Assembly: GCF_001540865.1 (NCBI RefSeq)
Contig: NC_033630.1
Location: 11,688,003-11,752,002, forward strand
DNA from: Ananas comosus
Lineage: Eukaryota > Streptophyta > Magnoliopsida > Poales > Bromeliaceae
Length of the DNA stretch: 64,000 nucleotides
Direction of reading: 5' to 3'
The notes beneath the pieces were generated by a model. That model had not been told where the DNA came from, ran no database searches, and saw nothing but the letters and a program-made list of their open reading frames with translations. The position numbers were made by a program, and so were the translations under genes. Shown piece after piece: positions 22,785 through 34,657 of this stretch; the stretch's first letter is position 1; each line of letters starts with the position of its first letter.

Positions 22785-24675
22785 ATGCATTTAACTCCCA
22801 TCCTAAGGGCCCTCCTCCTCATGGCCATTGTTGCAACACTCTTTTGTGCTCATTTCGACTTGGTACTTGGAGATGGTAAGAATTTTGGCTCTTTAGAACT
22901 TTATCTAGCTAGAGCTTTTATAAAAGTGTTGTTCAAATAGGATTTTTTTTTTAATTATTTCTTTCTTTCTCATGAAAAACCACATGACGCTCTTGTGAGA
23001 AGCTTTAATCTTTTTATGCTTATACTTTTATAAGAATATAGATGTAGTAATAGCTGAGCTAAAATACTATCTGTAGCAAATGGGGTATGTTGCTACTAAT
23101 TTATTTTCGATGTTGGAGGTTCTGAATTAATGATCGGTACCGTTAAACATAATCTAGACCACATGAAGTATCTAGAAATCGATCAACTTTTATTTTTTTT
23201 CGGTATTATTTTCTTGTGCAATTGACACAAAAAATGAACGGTTAGAAATAAATTATCCTTCAAAAAGTGATGATAGGATTCGAGATCAAGAGTGCAGATC
23301 TTATTTTAAATAGGTTAAATAATTGTTTAATCAAAATTCAATTGATTTATATTTATTTTTTTTATACAGTTAAACAAGCAAACGCCTCATATCAACTATT
23401 AAAATTATAAATTTTACAATCCTTTGATCATTCGGTCAATAATGTTGAAAAGATTTAAAATTTGATTTCTAGATATTTCAAGTGGCATAGATTATGTTCA
23501 ACGATACCGATCGTTGATTTGGAGGCATCATCATCGAAAATAAATCAGTAGCAATAAATAGAGCCTATTTGTTATCGATAGTATTCTAATCCAACTCCAT
23601 ATAATCGATTATTACGCAACAAGTTTAAATACAAGCGGGACAACTTCTCGCTAAAGGTAGCAAGAAGCAAAAGATTCATATTAAAGCTTTTGCATAACAC
23701 CCACCATCCCAAGTGTAAGTAACAAAGAGTTTGATGGTTGATGCGTAAGGTCCCCTAATTGCTTCACATTTTTAGCTAAATTTATTTCTAAATAAGTGAA
23801 CGAAAATCTATAAAGTGTTTGGTTACTATACTATGAAATATATATATGGGAAAAAAGAAAAAAAAAATTAATAAAATCAAAAGTAGAAATATATGGACAC
23901 CCCTCAACTATAAGAAATTTTGAAAACTTCAGAAATAGACACTTAACTTTTCTAATATTTGATGATCATACTATCAAGGATGCAACATCAAATGTTTGAT
24001 TAGATAAGTAAATTAATATATATTTTGTCAAAATTTACAAATAGTTCTATCAAATTTAATGGTCTTAATTAATTTTTAACAAATATAATCAAAATAATTA
24101 ATAATTAATAACTAGTAGAAATACTAAATTTAATAAAATTACTTAACTAAGTAGATTACTCTTTCTCTCTCAAAAAAAAAAAAAGATTACTCAAATAGCT
24201 AATTAAAAGCTGGGCCAAACACTTCCAAATAAGAAAACAAAAAAAAATTAATTAATTAATTAATAAACGTGCGTGTATATTTATCTTTCAAATTGAATGC
24301 AAATTATCATAATACCAATCTCTATCTTGAAGCTTAAGTTTTCAAAGAAATTATAATGGTTGTTTCGTATAAAATATATCAGAGTAAGAGATTTCGAGTT
24401 CAAATTTTTTTACGGCCAGTTGCCCCTTGGGCTTATAAAAGGTCTCGTCTCGAGGTAGTAGTGTTGAATATGAATTTTACTAAAATTAATACACATTCCC
24501 TATATCTCAAAATTTTAGGAAAAAAAATTATTTAATTATTTCACATCACTGATGGAATCCATTTTATTTTCTATGGTTTTATTCAGGGCCAGCAGGGAGG
24601 AGACTTTTGGGAAGGGGTGGCTACAATGGGCCGGGGAAAGATGCTGTTAACAGTTCCCCTCTGGGAAATAAATAA
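22785..24675 (+). CDS. Secreted peptide precursor B, 59 aa, two exons
   Basis: Exon 1 is 22785-22875 (donor gtaag) and exon 2 is 24587-24675 (acceptor ttattcag), phase-1 intron, stop TAA. The signal peptide is MHLTPILRALLLMAIVATLF then CAHFDLVLG, followed by D-GPAGRRLLGRGGYNGPGK and DAVNSSPLGNK. RR-LL-GR before GYNG could be a processing site (inference). The tail has no cysteine. Promoter, leader and exon 1 are nearly identical to units A and C. It is the most complete of the three copies. The intron (1711 bp) holds a foldback MITE (23053-23595) but not the ggacac element. No named family recognised. Confidence 0.72.
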
Positions 24676-25339
24676 ACAATTTTAAAGCTTATATATATAA
24701 GGGGTGTAAATTTCAATTTGCACTTATGTGGTTTAGAGCATTTTTATTTTGCCATCCTATATTTTAAAAAGTTGCATGCTATTACCTGCGGTTTATTTTC
24801 ATTTCACTGTAAGTATCTACATTAAATATGGTAGTAACTAAAGTGACATTTTTTATAAATCATATGATGGTATACTATATATATATATAATACTTTACCA
24901 TCCTATGATTTATAAAAAAATATAATCACTTAATTTATCATGTTTAATGCTATGTCCTTATGGTGAAACAAAAGTTAAAATACAGAATATTTAAGTGCAA
25001 CTTTTTGAACCACAAGGCGGTGAAATAAAAAATACGCTAAACCATATTGGGGCAGATTGAAGTTTACACAACAATAAATAAAACGGATACTACTAATATA
25101 AAATTTGCGTAAGTTTGTATTTGCAGTGTGTGGATTTGGACATTGATATGTTGATACCTGACATACATATATGTCCATATCATCTCAAATATCTCAGATA
25201 TTATTGTGTGTTAATTAGAATGAATGTATCAGTGACATAAATATATAATAAATTGAGGTTTGCTTAAGAAGAATATTGTTTGGAGCATATGGAATGTATG
25301 CATGGTTGATTGTACAGTTCATGACCTTAATTTGTGAAA

Positions 25340-25925
25340 TATTTTTTTCTTAATAAGTTGATTGTACAGTTCATGGTTGATTGTATGCATGGTTGACCAT
25401 TTAGTTTTCTTAATAGATGATTTAGATTTAAAGCATAGATATCATTCACCATATATCTATTTAAAAGGTATTTTGGTTTTTGTAAAATATATATTTTGGT
25501 TTACAAAATCAGTTTTATCCAACTAAGAATACTGTGATCTTTTCAAACACCTACAACAATAGTTGGATTTCAAATTACAACCGAATTGTAAATTTAAATT
25601 CAAAACAACATTCAAAACTTAATTATAAATCAAATTCAATTTTTTTAAATATAAAAACACAAATTTAAATATAAAAACTTTCAACTCCAATTCAAAATTT
25701 CAATTTAAATACTTAACAAATTGGATATTATCTAATTTGGTAAGTTACTAAAGTAAATAAGATATTTAATATATAAGATGCTGACAAATTTGGTATATAC
25801 TACTAATTTTTTTTCCAATATTGTTATATTAACTAATTCAAATCTGTAACCTGTTCAACAGGTTACTTCATGTAAAACCCAATTATACCCTTTACTAATT
25901 AAGAGTTAGATTTTAATATTTATGG
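25340..25925. other. Intergenic AT-rich DNA
   Basis: Simple AT-rich sequence with runs of aattcaaa-type words. No gene, repeat family or regulatory site could be supported. Confidence 0.5.
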
Positions 25926-25940
25926 TGTATTGAAGTATTC

Positions 25941-25997
<57 letters not shown>

Positions 25998-26002
<5 letters not shown>

Positions 26003-26538
26003 GCGTCTGGTATGCTTATGGAAGCACGGAGCGCTCCGTGCTTCCACTTTGTTTTCGATGTTCAGACTTTCGAATCGACGATCGCTCCGTTAGACTTGAT
26101 CTAGAGTATTTGAAGTATCTAAGAAGTAAATTTGCGATTTTTCGATATCATTTGCCTAGTGATCGAAGTGGCTCAAAATCAACGGCTGAAAATAAAAATC
26201 TTACAAAATATGATGATATGACATTAAAATTTTAGATCAAAGTTATTGATCTTGTTTTATGTGGTATAAAGAATTTTCTATCAAAATTTCATACGATTTG
26301 GATATTTCTACACCGTTAAACTTGCAACCGGCTCACCACGGCCATTAAAATTATTAATTTTGAGCCCCTTCGATCACTAGGCAAATGATATCGAAAAATC
26401 ATAAAATTTATTTTCTATGTACTTCAAATACTCTAGATCAACTCTAACGGAGCCGATCGTCGATTCGAAAGTCTGAACATCGAAAACAAAGTGGAAGCAC
26501 GGAGGGCTCCGTGCTTCCATAAACATACCAGCCTACTC

Positions 26539-26577
<39 letters not shown>

Positions 26578-27975
26578 CTAAGTGGGGTTGATACAAGGGT
26601 CAAAAAAAAGGAAACACCAACTTTCTTATACTTTGAAAGAATAGTAGCTTTACACGATATATAGTCTGGTTACTATATTCATATATAGAATTGAGCTCCT
26701 ATGCTTTTAAAAGTACTAAGTCATTGGTGCTTGTAAGTTTTCGACCCTTGGATTAAGAAATGTGCGGTTAGGATGATATGGGCCCCCTAGGGTTGAGTGG
26801 GTGGTTGGTTAAATAGTATCTAACGGGTGAAAATGATCAAATGCGTAGATCTAATGGTAGAAAATTTACAAGCACTAAGTGCTTAGTGCTTTTACAAGCA
26901 CCGTAGCCGGACTCTTCATATATATATATATATATATATAGTCCAACTATTATACTCTTATAAGTATGATCGTTTTCGTACTCACAATTTATTTTTGATG
27001 ATAGAGCTTCTGAATCGGCGATTTATACTGTTAAATATTATCTAGAGTTTTTAAAATTTTTAGAAATAAAATTTTCATAATTTTTTATATCATTTATCTT
27101 ACGATAAAAAAATTTCAAAATTGACAATTTTTAACGGCCAGTATATGATACTTGCTAGTTTAACGATGTAAAGAATCGAAATCTCTTGAATTTTTGATAG
27201 AAAATTTTATTTACTATCTAGATAAATTTAGATAAAAATTAATAACTCTAATCTAATATTAAAGTATCCGAGCATTCATTTTTAGGGCATTGTTCGATTT
27301 TAATCATTCATTTTATGCCCGCTTGGATAGATTTTATTATGATTTTGAAAAATAATGAAATTTATTTTCTAAAAATTTCAAGTACTTTAGATCATATTTT
27401 ACGGTATGGATCATCAATTCGGAAGCTCCATCTTTGAAAATAATTTATGAGTACGAAGGGCTCTATACTCATAAAGGTATAGTAACACTACTCTCTAGAT
27501 CTCTCTCTATATTGAACGGAGTGTTTTAGTAATTTAATTGAAAATTTGCAGAGTTTTAAACACACACACAAACATANTTCATAATTTTTCGACATGATTT
27601 GTCTAGTAATCAAAAGATCTCAACAATTGATAATTTTAATGGTTGATATGATGCGTTTGTGAATTTAACAGTATAAAACAATTCAAATTTGATGAAATTT
27701 TTATAAAATTCTTTTTTTTTTTACTATTCAAAATAAGAACAGTATCTCTGATCTTAAATCTAAGTTTTTCATCATCATTTTTTATAATTTTTTTTTTCAG
27801 TCGTTCATTTTTAGACTACTCATTTGATAAATAAATGATGTCGAAAATTATAAAATTTAATTTTCATATATTTTTAATAATATAGATCAAATATGACGGA
27901 GCCATTCGTCCACTTAAAAACCATATCATTGAAAAAACTTGATAGGTCTGCGCTACGGATAACATAAGATATGGA
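25998..27975. mobile_element. MITE cluster between peptide units B and C
   Basis: Full foldback MITE at 25998-26535 (ends gcttatggaagcacgg / ccgtgcttccataaac, arms with cgacgatc/gatcgtcg), short MITE at 26680-26925, divergent foldback MITE at 26945-27490 and a truncated one from the N at 27578 to 27975. Separated by (ta)n and (ga)n runs at 25943-26001, 26538-26577 and 26921-26940. Confidence 0.7.
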
Positions 27976-28112
27976 CTATATATATATATATATAAATATC
28001 ATTAATTGCTTCTAAGCTTTTATTAGTCCAAGTGTTAGGTTCCTATCTTTATAAGGCCTAGGGTTGAGGATAAAATCAAGATATTGAGTTGATCTTTATA
28101 AGGCCTAGGGTT

Positions 28113-29071
28113 GAGGATAAAATCTAGATATTGAGTTGTACATATAAATGTCATTCATTGTTTCTATGCTTTTATTAGTCCAAGTGTTAGGTTCCCATCT
28201 TTATAAGGCCAAAGGGTTGTTATTTTCAGCAACCATGGGGAGAAGGATGAGAAAGAGAGAGAAAGAGAGAGAGAGGGAGAGAGAATTGCATGCTCCTGGT
28301 GCGCCATGTCCATGGCGCACCATTTGAAACCTCTGAAGCTTGAAATAGTCGACTTTTTCAATTCATGATCACAGTTATTAAACGTTATCTAAATAGTGTA
28401 GAAATTTTTATTAAAAATTCGAGTAGTTTGGATTGCTCTGTACTATTAAGCAAATAGTTCATATAGACATTTTAAATACTCTAGATTGATTTTAATAATT
28501 TTCATCATCGATTTGTGATTTTTATTATTAAAAACGACTTGATAGAACGAAAACCTCCATCCTCTTAAAATGAGAGTAGCTAAATTTTATATATATATAT
28601 ATATCTAGCTACTCTCATTTTAAGCGGGTGGAGACCTTCGTTCTATCAAGTCCATTTTAATAATAAAGATCACAAATCGATGATGAAAATCTTTAAAATC
28701 GATATAGAGTATTTAAAATGTCTACATAAGCTGTTTACTTATTTAACGGTTCAGAGCAATCCAAACTACTCGAATTTTTAATAAAAATTTATACACTATT
28801 TAGATAATGTTTACTAAATGTGACCATGAATTGAAAAAGTCAACTATTTCAAGTTTTAGAGGTTTCAAATGGTGCACCACGGACGTGGTGCACCAGGCGC
28901 ATGCAATTCTCTCTCCCCCTCTCTCTCTCTCTCTCTCATAATTCTCCCCATGGTTGTTGAAAATAACAACCCTTGGGCCTTATAAAGATGGGAACCTAAC
29001 ACTTGGACTAATAAAAGCATAGATACAATGAATGACATGTTTGTACAACTCAATATCTTGATTTTATTCTC
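28113..29071. repeat. Large near-perfect inverted repeat (foldback, arms about 460 bp)
   Basis: Left arm 28113-28590 and right arm 28606-29071 are inverted copies around a short (ta)n centre. Matching landmarks: gtccaagtgttaggttccc (28181 on) with gggaacctaacacttggac (28991 on); ccatggggagaagg with ccccatgg near 28946; gatagaacg near 28542 with cgttctatc. A fragment of the left end is also tandemly repeated at 28040-28130. It could be a large foldback transposon. If transcribed it would form a long hairpin. Confidence 0.85.
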
Positions 29072-29428
29072 AAGCCTAGCTAGCTTAATTGGAAAAATTC
29101 AAAGAATTAGATGGCAAATCGTTTTCTTTGTTGAGACTAATTGATAACTTAACTCTATAAATTCACCCCTTCTCCATTCCAAGGTGCCAACAACACAATT
29201 ACCTTATATCTCTCTCTAAAAGATTAGATTCAAAAGAGTATAAAGAGAACTAATTAAAGATGCATTTAACTCCCATCCTAAGGGCCCTCCTCCTCATGGC
29301 CATTGTTGCAACACTCTTTTGTGCTCATTTCGACTTGGTTCTTGGAGATGGTAAGAATTTTGGCTCTTTAGAACTTTATCTAAAGCCACATGACGTTCTT
29401 GTTAGAAGCTTTAGTGTCTTCAATTTTG

Positions 29429-29587
29429 TTTTTTTTTTTTTTTTTGAGAGATAGTTAGTACGCTACCCGCTTCGTTTATTTCATTTAGAAATAAACTTAG
29501 CAAGAAATGTGAATTAACTAGGATTCGAACTTAGGTCTCAGGTACCAACCACCAAGCCCTTTGCCACTTGCTCTAGGGACGGTCGAT
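29429..29587 (-). mobile_element. tRNA-derived SINE with 15-bp duplication, in intron of peptide C
   Basis: Poly-T start on plus (A tail on minus), gcgctacccgctt-like body and B box gttcgaatcct on minus. Direct repeats gtgtcttcaattttg at 29414-29428 and 29588-29602. Absent from the same intron position in units A and B, so it is younger than the tandem duplication. Confidence 0.9.
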
Positions 29588-30149
29588 GTGTCTTCAATTT
29601 TGCTAAAAAGATCTTTTTATGCTTATATACTTTTACAAGAATATAGATGTAGTAATAGCTGAGTTAAAATACTATCTGTAGCAAATGGGCTATGTTGCTA
29701 CTAATTTATTTTCGAAGTTGGAGGTTCTGAATTAATGATCGGTACCGTTGAATATAATCTAGACCACTCGAAATATCTAGAAATCAATCAACTTTTATGT
29801 TTTTTCGGTATTATTTTCTTATTCATTAAATGGACACAAAAAATGAACGGTTAGAAATAAATTATCTTTCAAAAAGTGCTGACAGGATTCAAGATCAAGA
29901 GTGCATATCTTATTTTAAATAGCTTAAAGAATTGTTTAATCAAAATTCAATTGATTTATATTTCATTATACAGTTAAACGAGCAAATGCCTCATATCAAC
30001 TATTAAAATTATAAATTTAACAATCCTTTGAAAAGATTTAAAATTTGATTTCTAGATATTTTAAGTGCCATAGATCATGTTCAACGATACCGGTCGTTGA
30101 TTTGGAGGCCTCATCATCGAAAATAAATCAGTAGCAATAGAGCATGTTA

Positions 30150-30297
30150 CCGACTGTTCCTAAAGCAAGTGGCAAAGGGCTTGGTGGTTGGTACCCGAGA
30201 CCCAAGTTCGAATCCTAGTTGATTCACATTTCCAGCTAAGTTTATTTCTAAATGAAATAAACGAAACAGATAGCGTGCTATCTATCTCTCAAAAAAA
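30150..30297 (+). mobile_element. tRNA-derived SINE, plus orientation
   Basis: gcaagtggcaaagggcttgg, then ccaagttcgaatcctag (B box), aatgaaataaacgaaac and an A tail at 30290-30297. Flanks share gcaatag..agcatgtt, a likely but imperfect target duplication. It splits the foldback MITE of intron C. Confidence 0.75.
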
Positions 30298-31383
30298 AGC
30301 AATAGCTAGAGCATGTTTGTTACCGATAGTATTCAAGCCCAACTACTCCATATAATAGAATATTACACAACAAGTTTAAATACAAGCTGGGCAGCTTCTC
30401 GCTGAAGGTAGCTAGAAGCAAAAGATTCATATTAAAACTTTTGCATAACACCCGCCCGCCCGGAGAGTAAGTGGCAAAGAATTTGATGGTTTATGTCTGA
30501 GGTCCAATAATTACTTCACATCTTTTGCTAAATTTATTTCTAAATAAATAAACGAAACTGATAACATGTCACCATTCTCTCAAAAAAAAATGTTTTGCTT
30601 GACTGCATTTTATTCATATTACCCAACGGATGTCTTCTGCTTCTCAAGTAATAACGAAAGCCACTCAAACTGTTATTGTATGGGATTTCATTGAAATATA
30701 CAAATCTTTATATTTCTTTCAATCTATACGGACACTTCTATAAGTCTCGTGTGTCCGTATCGGACACGCGCGTATCCGTGTCGGATACGTGTCCGATCTG
30801 GACACTTTTTAGACGCGCATTTTATGTTGATCTATAGCGCAAACAATTAAAAAATATATATACATATTTTTATTTTATCTTATTTATGCATATATAATGT
30901 AAGATAATAAATATTTTAGATTTTTGATGTATGCATACAAATTTTTTTTGATAATACAAGTAAATTATGTATGATGGAGTATTTTTTTCTTAAAATATAT
31001 AAACTATCAATAAAAATTTTACAAACTTTTATTTGTACAAGAAATATAATAATATTTTACCAAAATTAATATTTTATATATAACAAATTTATATTATTAT
31101 ATATATTAATAATATTTTATATATGAATTAATAATATTATTATATTCATAAATATTTTATTCACATCACTGATAAAAGCCATATTTTCTCCTGCTTTATT
31201 CAGGGGCAGGGAGGAGACTTTGCTAGGAAGGAGTGGCTACAATGGCCGGCGAACCCCGCAGTTATCAATTCCCTCCGGAATAAATAAACAAAAGATATTT
31301 AAAGCTTATATATAATATATATAATATATTATATAATATATATATATATAATATATATTTTTAATATATATATATATATATAT

Positions 31384-31935
31384 AGCAGGGCTATTGTGCT
31401 CTCAAAAAGTATGGAGGCCTCTGTGCTCCTGAGCCGTTTTCGATGGAGTTTTCGAATCGACGATCGGTTCCGTTAAACTTGATCTAACATATTTGAAGTT
31501 TCTAGAAAATAATTTTTGCAATCTTTCGATATCATTTACCTAGCAATCGAAAGGATTCAAAATCAATAATTTTTAACGGCTGAAAATAAAAATCCTATAA
31601 AAAGTGGTGATATAGCACTAAAATTTTCGATCAGAAATATTGGTCTTGTTGTAGATAGTATAAAGAATTTTGTATCAAAATTTCATCTGATTTGAATACT
31701 TCTATATCGTTAAATTTGAAAACGACAGATATCAACCATTAAAAATTATGGATTTTGAATCCTTTCGATCACTAGGTAAATGATATCAAAAAATCGCAAA
31801 AAATTATTTTCTAAAAACTTTAAATGCGCTAGATCAAATCTAACGGAGCCGATCGTCGATTCGAAAATTCCATCATCGAAAATGACTTAGGATCGCAGAG
31901 GCCTCCGTGCTCCTAAGAGCACAGCAGCCTTACTC
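31384..31935. mobile_element. Foldback MITE
   Basis: Left end cagggctattgtgctctcaaaaag with ggaggcctctgtgctcc; inverted right end ggcctccgtgctcctaagagcacagcagcc. Inserted in (ta)n between exon 2 of pseudogene C and its 3' flank. Confidence 0.7.
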
Positions 31936-32103
31936 TCTCTCTATATATATAAATGGTGTAGATTTTAATTTGCACTTCTGTGGTTTAGCGCATATTTATT
32001 TTGCCATCATGTAGTTTAAAAAGTTATTTATTGTTATCTGCGGTTTATGTTCATGTCACCGTAAAAATCTACATAAAGTAATATTTTTTGTAAATCATAT
32101 GGT

Positions 32104-32149
<46 letters not shown>

Positions 32150-32609
32150 ATTTTACTATTCTATAATCTGCACTTTACCATCCTATGATTTACAAGAAAT
32201 ATATATAATCACTTTACCCCTTTTAATGCAGAATAATTAAATGCAACTTTTTGAACCACACGAGGCGGTGAAATAAAAAATACGCTAAATCATATTGGGG
32301 CATATTGAAGTTTACACAACAATAAATAAAATGGATACTACTAATATAAAATTTGCGTATGTATGTATTTGCAGTGTGTGGATTTGGACATTGATATGTT
32401 GATACCTGATATACATATATGTCCATATCATCTCAAATATCTCAGATATTATTGTGTGTTAATTAGAATGAATGTATCAGTGACATAAATACATAATAAA
32501 TAAGTTGAGGTTTGCTTAAAGAAGAATATTGTTTGGAGCATATGGAATGTATGGTTGATTGTACAGTTCATGACCTTAATTTGTGAAATATTGGGTGATT
32601 CATAATATG

Positions 32610-32610
32610 N

Positions 32611-32682
<72 letters not shown>

Positions 32683-32772
32683 CAAACCATGAACTCTACA
32701 AAAGCCTAACTTATCTCAACTAAGGGCTCTAACTTTCTCAGCAGCTATTCGTTTATATATAGCCACAGCTCC
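32610..32772. other. Microsatellite and 5' flank of SABATH gene 2
   Basis: An N at 32610 is followed by (ct)n and (ta)n (32611-32679), then about 90 bases (gaacaaaccatgaactctac onwards) that match the mirrored flank of gene 1 (3000 down to 2903). This is the upstream limit of visible homology between the two SABATH genes. The break at an N suggests an assembly join. Confidence 0.6.
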
Positions 32773-34581
32773 ATGGATGTGCCAAGTGTTCTACACATGA
32801 ACAGTGGAGTTGGCGACATGAGCTATGCTGAGAATTCCACCATTCAAGTTAATTTGAACCTACACCCTCCTACTTATATGTATTTATATATGTTATATAT
32901 TTGACTTTGCTTTCCAAATATATATATATTTCTGCATGCATGTTTGCGTATCTGTGGAAATTTACACAGGATATATATATGCTTTCCAAATAATATATGT
33001 ATTTATAGTGCTTGTTTGGTCAGATTGGAGGTAGAATAACTTTTACATCCTTCCAAATGCTTTTCACTTAAGCCTAAATAGAAACTTCAATTCTATCATT
33101 TGGGCTTAAAAGTTTATCTTGGCCTTTTACCTTCACTAAAGAACCTAGCTATATATATACGTTATATATTTGACTTTGCTTTCCATATACATATATATAT
33201 ATATATAGAGTTGAGCTGGAATGCTATCGGTAGCAAACGGGCTCCGTTGCCACCCATTTGTTTTCGATGATGGAGCTTTCAAATCAACGATCGGCACTGT
33301 TGAACATGATCTATATCACTTAAAGTATTTAGAAATTAAATTTCAAATCTTTTCGACATCATTTACCTAATGATCAAAGGGTTTCAAAATTAGTAATTTT
33401 AATGGTTGATATGAGGGGTTTTTTCGTTTAACGGTGTAAAGCTATCCAAATCAATTGAATTTTGGTTAGAAAATTCTTTAAACTATTTAGAACAAGATCT
33501 ATATTCTCGATCATGATTACAAAATTTCTATCATCACTTTTTAGAGGATATTCATTTTCAGCCATTTATTTTTACGCCCACTTGATGGACAAGAAAACAA
33601 TATCGGAAAAGTATGAAATTTGATTTCTAGATACTTCAAGTGGTATAGATCATGTTCAACGATGTCGATCGTCGATTTGGAGGCTCCATCATCGAAAACA
33701 AATGGGTGGCAACGGAGCCCGTTTGCTACCGATAGTATTCCAGCTCAACTCTATATATATATATATATATATATAGAGTCCGGCTACTATACTATCGATA
33801 GTACCAACCCCTTGGTACTATTGAGTTTTTTACCGTTAGATCTACCCTTTGATCATTTCCATCCGTTAGATTATATTATTAAACTAACCATTCACTCAAC
33901 CCTAGGGGACCACTATCAATTTAACCGGGGACCACTATCATCCTAACCGCACATCTTTTCATCCAACGGCCGAAAACTCAATAGTACCAAGGGCTTGGTA
34001 CTATTGATAGTATAGTAGTATAATTCTATATATATATATATATAGTTGAGCTAGAGTACTATCGATAGCAAACGGGCTCCGTTGCCATTCATTTGTTTTC
34101 GATGATGGAGCCTCCAAATCAACAATCGGCACCGTTGAACATGATCTATACCACTTGAAGTATATAGAAATCAAATTTTATACATTTTCGATATTGTTCT
34201 CTTATCCATCGAGTGGATACAAAAATGAACGGCTGAAAATGAATATTCTTTAAACAATAATGATAGGAGTTTTGTAATCAAGATCAAGAGTGTAGATCTT
34301 GTTTTAAATAGTTTAAAGAATTTTCTAACAAAAATTCAATTGATTTGGATATCTTTACGCCATTAAACGAGAAAATGTCTCATATCGACCGTTAAAATTA
34401 CAAATTTTGAAACCTTTTGATCATTGGGCAAATGATATCGAAAAGATTTGAAATTTGATTTCTAAACACTTCAAGTGGTATAGATCATGTTCAACGGTGC
34501 CGATCGTCGATTTGGAGGCTCCATCATCGAAAACAAATGGGTGGTAACGAAACTCGTTTGCTATCGATAGTATTCTAGCTC

Positions 34582-34657
<76 letters not shown>

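Larger units (their letters stand above)
29260..31226 (+). pseudogene. Secreted peptide precursor C, frameshifted exon 2
   Basis: Exon 1 (29260-29350) is intact, encodes the same MHLTPILRALLLMAIVATLF signal peptide, and keeps its TATA box and gtaag donor. Exon 2 begins at 31204 after ttattcag, but relative to gene B it has 2 extra bases before the GGCTAC codons and 4 missing after. It therefore reads G-AGRRLC and stops at TAG 31224-31226, removing the conserved GYNG...GNK tail. The intron gained a SINE (29429-29587) within 80 bases of the donor and another at 30150-30297. Probably non-functional. A sequencing error is possible but would need two independent indels. Confidence 0.7.

Noticed and set aside
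28010..29085. CRISPR-like or satellite array
   Set aside because: The repeats are two inverted arms and a short tandem fragment, not regularly spaced direct repeats. The context is a plant genome.
33620..33946. 108-codon ORF across MITE ends
   Set aside because: Made entirely of MITE arms and a ta repeat.
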